A DNA stretch of 64,000 nucleotides from Fratercula arctica. Taxonomy: Eukaryota; Chordata; Aves; Charadriiformes; Alcidae. A model generated the notes under the pieces. It ran no database searches. It was not told the DNA's origin and saw nothing but the letters and a program-made list of their open reading frames with translations. Every line of letters begins with the position of its first letter. Position 1 is the stretch's first letter. Shown here piece after piece: positions 33,601 through 44,330 of the stretch. A program made the translations under genes and the position numbers. The stretch spans positions 156,049,889 through 156,113,888 of the forward strand of contig CANTUZ010000002.1 of assembly GCA_947846985.1 (NCBI GenBank), given 5' to 3'.

Positions 33601-36600
33601 GCAAATCGATCCCTTGGGTCATTACATCCCTGCTGTCATGAGACATCACTTAATCCTGTGCAAAAGCATGTCAGATTCCACCTCCATTGCTGTGTTCACC
33701 TCTCCTCTGGTGCTTCTAATGGGAGAGTATCACTGAATCTCACTCCTCAACTAGTCATAACCCTTCTTGTTTTCAGCCTAAAATATTCATAAGCAATATA
33801 TTCATATTTGGTTCTGCCAACACTGTCCTGTCTGCTTAATAATGGTTTTTGCCTCTCCAGTGATTACACACTGAGGTATTGACAGACAGCATATATTTTT
33901 GCAGCCCCCACTTTGCTGAAGTTAAACAAGCTGACTCAGTTTGTCTCTCCTCATAAGAAAATAATCTCGCTGTTTGCCTCATTATCCCGTGGCCCACCTC
34001 TGCAACTGACCTCATTTGAACTGCTCTGCTCCGAATATGGACAGCCAGAATTGTGTATAGATATGGGCTGTAGCTTTCTCAGTCTCTGGCCTTCCAGAAT
34101 TTTTTGAATGGAGTTGAGGATCCCTTTCAAGTGGCTGAAGGCCCTTGGAAAACAAAGCTGATTTTCTGATCTGCCTTTTTTTCAGTCCCTACAAGTAGTC
34201 CATGGACCTCAAAAAAAAAACCCAAACCAAAACACAGACTTGCAGCATTTTAGATTGCAGTATCTTAGCAACAGCTTGCTTCAGTATTTCCCCCTCTCCA
34301 GCAGCAAAAACTTCTGATGCATCCTGTAAGTGCATTTGTCCTTTCAGAGTCACATTACACTTTTTGTTTACCTCTTTCTTTTAAAAGAAAGAAACTCTTA
34401 GGACCCTGTACGGTACTGAGGCCAGACTGCCAGCTGGTATCTGCACAGATCACCTTCTCAGCATTTGACTACAGGTAACGTGCTGACTATTCTCATGCGC
34501 ATGCTGTCACTCAGTTTGAAAGATTTACTAAAAACGCTCACATGAGAATCAATATACCAGTTTTTCAGGATTCTGGGACAAAGAGTGTGATGTTCTCCCA
34601 CTGCAAAAGCCTTATTTTCTTTGGGATTTGTTTCCATATTGGATGTGATAACTTTCTTTATTATACATTTACTTTGTATTTTTTGTCTTGTACTTAAATA
34701 AACTTTGCTCTTGGCCTTACTTCCCCTGCATTTCTGTTCTTGCTCTCTTTTTTTTAATACTGCTAGATAACCTTCTGTCCTTGCTTTCAATTTCTTTCAC
34801 AAGGTTTAAATCAGTTGGTTTTGCAATTAGCATATTATGTCCTCACTTTCTGTAATGACACTGCTTTTCTTGCTCAATTCATTTCTCCCCTTACTCTTAA
34901 TATGTATTTTTAATATGGATAGTCTAAATGGCTTTGATTTTTTTCTCTTTTGTTTTGAGATTTTTTACTTTCTTGTGGTTCAAATTCTTGATATCCATTT
35001 ATACCCTTGGCAAAAGAAATCTGAAGTTTATACCACATTCAGTTCACTGAGGTCTCCAGTCCCAATAGCTTCGGTAGTTAGACACCCTTTTTTCTCAAGG
35101 AAAATCAGTAGCAACAGATTTATTTTCATTTACTCTAAATTTAATCATTGCAAGTCACTTGATTTGATAGTGTTTAAAAAAAAAAACCAAGCACACAAAA
35201 CCCCCCTAGCCTTCAATAGTGACCTCACTGTTTATAAAATAAAATCTAAAGTGTCATTAACTTCTGCTGGTTCAGTGATGATTTAGTAAAGAAAATGTCA
35301 GCTACACATGCAGAAAATAGCTTGCTTCAATATTTCCCCCAGCCTCAACTGCTGGTTTGTAGCTGAGTTGTTGTTTAAAAACTTTCCCTCCGTTAATCTG
35401 TATTTCCATGGAGTTTCAATGTGTTTTTCAGCTGTTCCACCCTTTCTTTCATAGTGTTCTCTTATTTCATTACGCTTCAGGTACCACTTCATGTTCAGGA
35501 TTAACTCAGACCAAACAGGTTTACAGAGCTCAGAGTTATTCGATAGTCACTTTTTAAAGGACCTGATGGATTTGACTTAACTCTTCCAGATCCAAGTGTG
35601 AACTCTAACCAAGGGCTTCTAAGTGAGGGGAGCAGAGGTCATGGGAAGCATCCTGTGTTATGGAAAAGGTAGGGCTGATTTTACCTCTTCCGAGCCCAGG
35701 ATTCATAGCTGAGTTGCAAATGAAGGCAGCATCTCTAATCCAGTGCTAAGCAGCCAGCTCCACGAGCATGTCAGAATTTAGCCTTTGCTCATCTTCTCTT
35801 TTCTTTTTCTTGACTCGTTCATGTGTTCATCTACTTGCAGTGACAGACCTTACTCTTGGGTACCTGACTCTCTTCACATATCACACAGTGGTCACAGGGC
35901 CTCACCCAAGCTGGGAATTCAGCTGGTCTGGTGGGTGTTGAAGAGTATACTTTAACACTATGCTTAAGTTTCTGGGTTTGTCTCTCCGTGCTTACAAATT
36001 AGTTATGTAAGAAATCAGAGTTTGGCACAAAGGGATATCTGCAGAGAAATGGAACTGGAACCTGAGGGTCCCAGCCAATGATAATATTTTGAAAGAGAAT
36101 TTTCTTGTAGCACCTCAAAGCTGGCAGGCTATTTCGAGACTTGTTAGGAAGTATAATTGTCATTTTGTCTCTGTTCCAAATTGGAACAGATCATCAGTAA
36201 CAATCCAGTGATGAAGAGAGCCACAAGACTGTGGCCTTTAGAGTGCATTAGAAATTATCTGTAATTTAAATTTTCCTCAGGGACAGTTCTGGTTTCCTTG
36301 GATTTAATATGGGGTTGAGAGTCAGGACTTGTGGACTCTGTTCCAGTTTCTGACAGTGAATCAAGTGTTCTCTGAAAATGTACTGAGGCCAAACTATCAA
36401 TTTTGAAGTACAATAAATTATCTGAAGTTTTCAGATTATTAACTGCTTTATACTTTTTTTTTTTTTTTAATACTTCTTTTATACTGAGAGTATTATGCTG
36501 GATTTTCCTTCCCAGAATTTTGTAAAAAAAATAAAATTTGCTTTCCTTTTAAATAAGATGCTCTGAACAAACAAAATTCATAGAGTCCTGTCATGGATAC

Positions 36601-36724
36601 GGGATGACATTGTGAGTCTCCTTGTCATTGTAAGATCCTTTTCTTAACTTAAAAATGAAGGAATTAAAGTATGAGAATGTTTGCGTTTCCATTTGAAGGG
36701 TAAACAACAAATGGAATACACTAC
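30641..36724. other. unique non-coding stretch
   Basis: No dispersed repeat or gene recognised over 6 kb. There are short A runs at about 32199 and 34210. A T15 tract lies at 36454-36468 and a 21-bp inverted repeat (10-bp arms) at 36170-36190. The 149-codon plus-strand ORF at 34837-35286 is rich in F, L and S from AT-rich sequence and looks like chance. The section 31560-31800 is AT-rich with several TAATTA-like words and could be conserved non-coding DNA. Confidence 0.5.
36170..36190. repeat. inverted repeat with 10-bp arms
   Basis: TCTGTTCCAA, one A, then TTGGAACAGA: perfect arms around a single central base. Confidence 0.9.
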
Positions 36725-37180
36725 TCACAGAATCACAGAATCACAGAATCACAGAATGGTAGGGTTGGAAGGGACCTCTGGAGATCATCTAGTCCAACCC
36801 CCCTGCCAGAGCAGGACCACCTAGAGCAGGTTGCACAGGAACGTGTCCAGTCAGGTTTTGAATGTCTCCAGAGAAGGAGACTCCACCACCTCTCTGAGCA
36901 GCCTGTGCCAGGACTCTGCCACCTTCAGAGGAAAGAAGTTCCTCCTCATGTCTAGATGGAACTTCCTATGTTCAAGTTTGTGCCCGTTACCTCTTGTCCC
37001 GTCACTGGGCACCACTGAAAAGAGCCTGGCCCCATCCTCCTGACACCCACCCTTTAAGTATTTATAAGCGTTCATAAGATCCCCCCTCAGTCGTCTTTTT
37101 TCCAGACTGAAGAGACCCAAATCCCTCAGCCTTTCTTCATAAGAGAGATGTTCCAATCCCCTAATCATCTTCGTAGCCCT
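36725..37180 (-). mobile_element. CR1 LINE (TCACAGAA-tail subfamily), 5'-truncated
   Basis: Minus-strand CR1. The 3' tail is four TCACAGAA-type units (36725-36756), followed by the conserved end GGTAGGGTTGGAAGGGACC. ORF2 reads [59 protein letters not shown] and [14 protein letters not shown] from 37168 to 36851 with no stop, an undamaged but short piece. By hand alignment it is about 93% identical to 49347-49800, sharing the tail type and the [12 protein letters not shown] wording. The two are therefore members of one relatively young subfamily, distinct from the ATTCTATG-tail copies. It ends abruptly at about 37180. Confidence 0.96.
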
Positions 37181-39012
37181 TAATCCATTTTGCCATATTC
37201 AGTAGCACTCTGTGAAACCTCCTTCACAGTGTCCAAAAAGAGCAAAATATTCTAAATCTGAGAGCTGATTTTTACACATCTTCTGTAGTACATAAAGGAC
37301 ATCAGCTCTGTTCTAGTTTAAGAATGAAATGGCTCCCTGTTTAACCAACGTGCTTTGTACTTGTGGACATTTCTTTGAAATGCACTGTACAAATCTTCCA
37401 CAGGTAGGAGCATTTAATAAGGAGGTTCTCTCATTTTCACATCACAGTCTTCCTCCCACCTCTTTCCTTAATGGTAACAGACTTTTGTGCACATCTGTGG
37501 ATCAAATCACAGTATTCTTGATCACAGCGGTTTATTCAGTTGATGACATCTACTTGCCTTTTGGGAAGGAAAGCTGAAAGGCATTAGATTGCTCAGGGTA
37601 ACTGGAATATCTTTCCTGTTGTGGGTCATTTTGATAGAAAAAGGATAGGAAGAGCTCATACCACATCTTTTCTTGCAAACCCGAGAGGGTTTCCAGGTCG
37701 AGGTGGGAGGTGAGAATTCAGTTGAGGCGGGTGAAAAGCCAGTAACCTGTTCGTCTGATAAATTGCTTTACAAGGCATGCTGTCTACAATTTGAGAGGCC
37801 AAAAATTTTCTCCCTTAACATTTTTCAGGTGAGCTGCATGGCCAACATGAATACCTAACAGTCTGGAAAAGAGACATCAAAGAAATGTCCAGCTGGCTTA
37901 GACCAGTGGTCTATGCAGGTGTCCTGTTTCCAGAAATAGCATAGGATATACTATGAAGGAGCAATACTAAGAGTGTAACACGTTTCCCAGCCTACTCCCT
38001 GCATTTTTCCATCATACACAACTGCTGTATTGTGGTGGATCTCCATTCTGATAGTATCCATCTAAAATCCAACTCTAATAAGGAATCCTTCCAAAAAGTT
38101 TATCTTGCTAGGTCAGTCAAGGATGACTTTATTATATATAAGTAAAATGCAACCTGAGAATGAAAACTGGAAGGGTGATCAAATTGAGATTGGGGAAAAA
38201 AAAAAAAAAATGGCACATCCAAATGTTTGTTGAGAAGAAAGAAAGATGAAAAGATAGTAAGGGGATGTCATAATGCCAAGGGAGACAGGAGATGACCTAT
38301 AGTGGAGACTCATGTTTTGAGCTACGGTCCTGATGAAGTCTGATTGAAGAAGAAACAAGGACTTGAGATCCCAGCTCCTACAGACACAGCAGGGCTGAAG
38401 GATCTGGACTGCATAAGCTATAGCACAGTGATTGCATGGCAGACAACGTATTTTTGTGGCATACAATTTTCTCCTGAAATAGGAAGAAGATGCAAACAGG
38501 ATATGGTGGTGGAAGTGGCTTTCTACTTTGTCTCTGGAGACAGGCAAAGCTTTGCACATGTTTCAAGTCAGTCTAAATGCCATCAACTAAATCTGTCAAG
38601 CTTTTGGGAGTTGATAAGCAAGGTTTGGGAGATTGTCTATGACGTTGTACACAAGCTAAGTTAGTAAAATAGAACAGTTGCATAATGTTCATATCTGATC
38701 CCAGCACACCTCTCCAGTGTCATGACAGCACTACAACAGAAGAGTTGGCAGTGAGGAGGCACCCATGAAAGTCACTCGGCACTATTTAGCTGGTCACAGT
38801 AGTAACCCAGCTGTAATGAGAGTTGCAAGTACGAAAAAGATCACTCTTTCTCTGAAATAATAATCCCAAATACAATAAAAGCATCAGGGCAGGGTTAATT
38901 CTGAGATTACGTGCGGGTGTCAGCACGTATGTGCTCAATCCACAGGCAGGCTAGGTGTCTACATTTCCTGTTATCATTAGCAGAGATCTAGGGCTTGGTT
39001 TATTTGCACAGA
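37181..39012. other. unique stretch, possible very old CR1-like trace
   Basis: No gene recognised. At about 37880-37945 the wording CAGCTGGCTTAGACCAGTGG, TCTATGCAGG and TGTCCTGTTTCC resembles an ancient amniote CR1/L3-type consensus seen in reptiles (GGGTCAGACCAGTGGTCCATC ... CATCCTGTTTCC). This is weak. An A15 tract lies at 38196-38210. Confidence 0.35.
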
Positions 39013-39221
39013 CATAGAATCATCATAGAGTCATAGAATCTGTTATGTTGGAAGGGACCTTTAAAGGTCATCTAGTCCAACCCCCTGCAGTGAGCAGGGA
39101 CATCTTCAACTAGATCAGGTTGCTCAGAGCCTCCTCAAGCCTGGCCTTGAATGTCTCCAGGGATGGGGCCTCCACCACCTCTCTGGGCAACCTGTGACAG
39201 TGTTTCACCACCCTCATGGTC
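39013..39221 (-). mobile_element. CR1 LINE 3' fragment
   Basis: About 210 bp of the CR1 3' end on the minus strand. It has a tail (CATAGAATCATCATAGAGTC), GTTGGAAGGGACCTTTAAAGG, CTAGTCCAACCCCCTGCAG, then the ORF2 end (ATGTCTCCAGGGATGGGGCC ... ACCACCTCTCTGGGCAACC), stopping at CACCCTCATGGT. GCAGTGAGCAGGGACATCTTC and TGACAGTGTTTCACC link it to the 17.3 kb copy as the same subfamily. Confidence 0.95.
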
Positions 39222-41390
39222 ATCTTTTGAGCTGCCATGGGGGCTTTTCTCTTTGTCCTACTTACTGATCTGTACTGATACTTTGGGACATCTTAAATGG
39301 CACTAGATGCCTGTATATAGACAACAAACTGAGTTCAAAATGATAATTTTATTTTCCCCCTCCTCCCCGCCCAAAATGAAAGAAAAACAAAACAAAACAA
39401 ACCCTTGACCAATACATTCCCTCATTCATAGGGTAAAGACTGGACATTGGCATCTTTCACCCATTTTTAATGTCAAGTTCAGGCAAACTCAATTTCCTGA
39501 AAGCTGTGTGGTTATGGAAGTTCTGGAGTTGAAATTCCTCTGTTCCTACTTTCTCATCCAGTGTTTGATCTCTAATTTCTGTTTGTAAAGGATGTTCCAG
39601 ACTCCAGTTCCTTTTCGAGAAAGCTTAAAAATATCATCTACCCAGAAGTGCCAGTCTTCTTTCTGTAAACAATAATTTAATTGCATTACTTCTTGAGCTT
39701 GTCATAGCATGCTATGCCGCAAACCCCCTCATGTTATTGTCCTGATATAAATACATCCTCAGCTCATTTGCTCAAATCTGACTGTTGGCAATCACAGCAG
39801 GAGCTGGAAAATAATGAATTTGATCTCACAGTAAGGTAAAGAGGCTAGCCTGGCTTACAGAGAGACTTTCTAAGTACAATGCTTCAATTAACCCCCTAAT
39901 GACATCCTCAAATGAATGTTTTTTAGCCAGAGCATAAATATAACAGCAGCATGCCTGTGCTTGCTGGAAATAGGATATGTTCACAATATTCAGTTAACTT
40001 CCCCCGTGACACAAGTTAGGATGCTATTTTCTGCCCGTGGGCTCCCAAGACCTCCAAACAGAAGAGTTAACACTTGGATAGAGCTCATCAGAGTCAGAGC
40101 CGAATTTGGTGGAAAGTCTAAGCGAGTTGTCTGAGCTCGGCTTTGGAGGGAAACAGGTGCCTTCACAGGAAGAGTCAGCGGATCTTAGATATTCCTCACA
40201 GGGTGAAATGAATTGCTGTACTGCAGCAATTTTAATTTGGGAGTCTCAAATTAATTCAAACTCACAACAGCCCCCTGGTGTGCAGCCGAGAAGAGGTTTC
40301 TTTGAAAATAGAAACAGAGGAAAAAGAAAGTTAAGCTGCTTGTCTTGGGCATCTAGTGAATCATCGGCAGCTGACAACTGATTTGCTCCACACTGCAGTG
40401 ATAGGAGCTTGCTTTGGATCCTAAACCCTACCCCTTTGGAAACACAGAGGCCCTGGCAGGCAATTAAATCCATGTCTGCAGATTTACAAGGCTCCCCGTT
40501 TTGGCAGTAGGGACCCACTGGGCCCTCTCCTAGTCGTCACTGGGGATCTGCGTGGGGAGGGTGGGAGAAGTCTTTGATTGTGCAGCTGGCAACAGCGCTG
40601 GAAGTGCATGAAAGGAGGCTGATTCTCCATTACATGAAGGGCTTTTCAGCTGCTCTGACAGAATAAAAGATCGTTAACATAGAGTGGAAATGGTCCGGTG
40701 TAATGTCCCCTGGCACGGGCCACCGCAGCGTTGGAGGTGAGGCTACAACACACCCCCCTGCAACTGCTCCCAGTTCCAAATTTAGGCTCTGCCTAACACA
40801 GATATTGAGGGTATAGAAAACAGCCAAAGGTGTTGATCACTCTGTACACCTACTGAAAATCTGCTGCAGAAAATGCAATACTTATTTTATTGCTCACATT
40901 TCAATTGCTTCAGGGAATTGAGCATATGCAGCCCCTGGGAACTGTGAGCCCCAGTTCATGGCAGGGGGGAATCCCTGTAAAGAAATGAACTGGTTGCTGG
41001 ATAGAGCCAAGTGCTTGCTGCACGGAGGGGGCAAGGGCAGAGGGAGGAAAATCCTACTTTGAGGTTGTCCCAAAATAATAATCATAGAACTATTCTTCTG
41101 GATGCTCGGTCTAGGGAGGATTTATTCTGGATAATCTAAGCTGAACCTCCTTGTAGATAGCAATTTCTCAGAGAAGCAAGTCTTCTGACAAATTTCAACA
41201 ATGTAACATAACATTCAACATCTTCTCTTAAGCCCCAGCTCCTTGAGTTTTATGATTACACAAGAATTTCTGGGTTTGGCAAAATAAAGGAAAAAAAAAC
41301 AACTGTTGATGTGACAGCTATACAAAAAGTCTGACAGTATCAGACATGAAGGTCCAACTTCTTTCTTTGGTTTTAAATTTTAGAATTTTT

Positions 41391-41427
<37 letters not shown>

Positions 41428-41614
41428 AGGACCATACTCATCACCTCATTAACACCACTGAGATAGTGGACAAATAATGGCAGGAATCTAAGCAGATGAT
41501 AGTTGTTCACACTGCAGTGTCCATGAAAAAACGTATCGTCTTATCTATTAATACTGTTCAGGAGAAACACTAAATAACAGGAATACACGCTACACCCCAG
41601 AAATGGAAGACCAG
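39222..41614. other. unique non-coding stretch
   Basis: I see no gene or clear repeat apart from a T34 tract at 41393-41426. The ORFs at 40106-40381 (plus) and 40246-40518 (minus) cover each other and are not convincing. Confidence 0.5.
41393..41426. repeat. T34 homopolymer
   Basis: The longest homopolymer in the window. Nothing resembling a retrocopy is visible on its downstream side. Confidence 0.9.
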
Positions 41615-41829
41615 TCATAGAATCATAGAATTGTTAGGGTTGGAAGAGACCTTAAAGATCATCTAGTTCCAACCCCCCTGCCACGGGCAGGGACACCTCC
41701 CACTAGACCAGGCTGCTCAAAGCCCCATCCAGCCTGGCCTTAAAAACTTCCAGGGATGGGGCTTCCACAGCTTCTCTGGGCAACCTGTTCCACTGTCTCA
41801 CCACCCTCATGGTAAAATGTTCTTGCTTA
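41615..41829 (-). mobile_element. CR1 LINE 3' fragment
   Basis: Minus-strand CR1 3' end, about 215 bp: tail TCATAGAATCATAGAATTG, GTTAGGGTTGGAAGAGACC, TTAAAGATCATCTAGTTCC, and the ORF2 end coding HFTMRVVRQWNRLPREAVEA and [18 protein letters not shown] (part of 41703-41894). It is the ATTCTATG-tail subfamily, like the 5 kb and 29 kb copies but in the opposite orientation. Confidence 0.96.
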
Positions 41830-42449
41830 AGCAAAAGAAAAAATCCTAAGGCATCTTTACCTCTCTTTCGGAGAACACTGAGGCATGCCTGCAAGCTGGA
41901 GCAACTCCATGCTTGGCATTTTGCTCATGAGAATGATGCACTCCAAAAGCCATGGCTCGTGTCATGGCTGAGTAACTCACAACCACTGCACAAGGCATAA
42001 CATTTGCCCTGGGAGCACTGGGGACCCTAACAGGCTGCAAATCAGGAAGAAATTGGAATAGCTCCCCACCATACATGAGTAAATGGAAGAATGCAGTTGT
42101 AATTGTCTCCACAATCACCATTCCCGCATGCTCCCAACGCCTCTTTCCTTGCAGAGCAGCCCACTCCTGTGGCTCCTGGGCACTAGGAAATCACTGCTCA
42201 GCTCCTCCTCATCTTCCTAACACTCCTTCCCAGTATTTAACTTCACTTGCTAAGAGTCTCAGAGATGTAACCACTATAAACTCACTTCTGAGACTAAAAG
42301 CTTGTTGGAGACTTTTCTAGCTTAACTATTGTTAAAACTGTCCATGAGTTTTGTCACAGTGTCTTTCATTTTAAGAACACAGGTTCGATTATAATGAGAA
42401 GTAGCAGCAACGTTCACTGGGGTGGGAACAAGCAGATAGCAGATAAGAT
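41830..42449. other. unique non-coding stretch
   Basis: About 620 bp between two CR1 fragments. No feature recognised. Confidence 0.5.
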
Positions 42450-42889
42450 TTCATAGAATCATCTAGGTTGGAAGGGACCTTTCAGATCATCAAGTCCGAT
42501 CATCAACCTAACACTTCCAAGTCCACCATTAAACCATGTCCCTCAGCACCACATCTACCTGTCTTTGAAATACCTCCAGGGATGGTGATTCCACCACTTC
42601 CCCGGGCAGCCTGTTCCGATGCTTGATAACCCTTTCGGTGAAGAAATTTTTCCTAATATCCATCCTAAACCTCCCCTGGTGTATCTTGAAGCCATTTCCT
42701 CTTGTCCTATCACTTGTTACTTGGGAGAAGAGACTGACCCCCACCTCCCTACCCCCTCCTTTCAGGTAGTTGTAGAGAGCGAGAAGGTCTCCCCTCAGTC
42801 TCCTTTTCTCCAGACTGAACAACCCCAGCTCCCTCAGCTGCTCCTCATAAGACTTGTTCTCCAGACCCTTCACCAGATTCATTGCCCTC
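42450..42889 (-). mobile_element. CR1 LINE 3' fragment with intact ORF2 end
   Basis: Minus-strand CR1, about 440 bp. The tail is minimal (TTCATAGAATCATC) and the conserved end is GGTTGGAAGGGACCTTTCAG. ORF2 is open throughout: [60 protein letters not shown] and [20 protein letters not shown], ending RDMV at 42529. The [11 protein letters not shown] and VGVSLFSQV wording puts it with the 7.1-7.5 kb segment. The upstream ORF extension to 42936 is not CR1 sequence. Confidence 0.95.
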
Positions 42890-44149
42890 CTGATGTACTT
42901 GAGTAAGGAGTATCTTTTAGTATGCTCCAAATCCAACAGGATTTAGAACATGTACTTCTAAAGCTAGCCAGTACTTAACACTCTGCTAAGGGTAAGGGCA
43001 CAAAGGCAGTAAACAATGATTCTGCCATCTCCTGGTTCATCCAAAATTTGTACTGAAACAATCTGGGGTTTTGTTTTGGTGGGGGGGTGAGCATGGGTGG
43101 TGGTTTTTGTTGTTGGGAAGAGAAGGGTGGTCCTTTCAACCTTACAAATGCAAAGAATCTGAGACTTTTCTCAAGATGCTATTAAATCACAGTGCCTTAG
43201 ACAAACAATTCAGACATTTGTGGCCTGATTCAAGAAGTGGTGGACAGCTTTGCATGCACAAGCATATAAAGAGTCTCCTGACTTAAATCTGTGTGCTTTA
43301 ATGACATAATGCTTAAGTGTTTGAATTACAAATAATTTTATTCCTCATCCTTGTGCCTTTATCTGATGGAGAATTCTTCACTTCCAGACCTGTCACAGAG
43401 ATGCAGTTTTACTGTGTTTTGTAAACAAATCTCTCACTTGTTTGTAAAGCTCTTAAAAACATCAACCTAAATGTTTTTGCTACGTTATTTATGGCAGTGC
43501 CAGATACAGCTGTATGAAAAGTGGCTTCTGATGCCACCTGTGCCCTGAGAAATGCATGTTTATAAATCATTCTGAGATCCACTAGAATGAAAGGTCCTAC
43601 TTAGGCAAAGATATGGTGGTTTTGAGCCTTAATGTTCAAGTTCAGATTCATTAATGGACTTATGTCAATTTACTCCAGCAAGGAACCTGGACAATTTTTT
43701 TCTTTTTTTTTTTTTTTTTTTTTTTTAATGGCTATAGAAAGTGGCAGAAAGATTTTAAAGAGGTTCAAAAGTTTAATGCCACCAACTGTCTACAGCTCAG
43801 GTAGTACATTATTCCTTTGATCTAAAATCGTATTAACACTGAACAGATTTCCTCTGAAGCTTACCTCCTCTATATATTTGCCCATAATGACCTTCCAAAC
43901 CTCCTGATGTTCTTTCTTGTTATAATTCTTTCTTTCCCAGTAGCTTCTAAATTTTGTGATTTGTGAAGGTCCAATTTTATTTTCAGAGGCATAACTATCA
44001 TGCAGGGATTTACTACCTCAATTTGTTTTTCCTAGTTCCTTTTCGTACTTTTTGCTTCTGACAAGCAGCCCTGCAGACCCCAGTCTGCAGACCCCAGGTT
44101 GGAAACTACAGTTCTGTATCCAAAATAAAGCAATTTTTTTTTTTTTTTG
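42890..44149. other. unique non-coding stretch with T24
   Basis: No gene. An interrupted T tract occupies 43695-43726, including T24 at 43703-43726, and T15 lies at 44134-44148 next to the purine block. Confidence 0.5.
43703..43726. repeat. T24 homopolymer
   Basis: T24, preceded by T7 and a single C. Confidence 0.9.
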
Positions 44150-44330
44150 TGGAGCGAGATCAAGGGAAGGAATGAGAGAGGGAAGGAGAAAGGGAGGAGA
44201 GAAGAAGGGAAGGAGAAAAGGGATGGAGAGATGGAGGGAGGGATGGAGGGAGGGATGGAGGAAGGAAGGAAGGAAGGAAGGAAGGAAGGAAGGAAGGAAG
44301 GAAGGAAGGAAGGAAGGAAGGGAGGTAGAC
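44150..44330 (+). repeat. purine tract with (GGAA)n microsatellite
   Basis: About 180 bp of almost pure purine on the plus strand. An irregular G/A section (44156-44256) includes two GGATGGAGGGAG units. It is followed by about 16 near-perfect GGAA units at 44257-44320. ORFs over it (repeated KEGRKEGRKEGR on plus, SFLPSFLPSFLP on minus) are repeat shadows. Such mirror-symmetric purine runs can form triplex DNA, and GGAA arrays are known to bind ETS factors. Length is likely variable between individuals. Confidence 0.95.

Noticed and set aside
34837..35286. 149-codon plus-strand ORF
   Set aside because: F/L/S/K-rich translation of AT-rich sequence with no domain.
41393..41426. T34 as the tail of a processed pseudogene
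   Set aside because: No gene-like or ORF-bearing sequence follows on the expected side.
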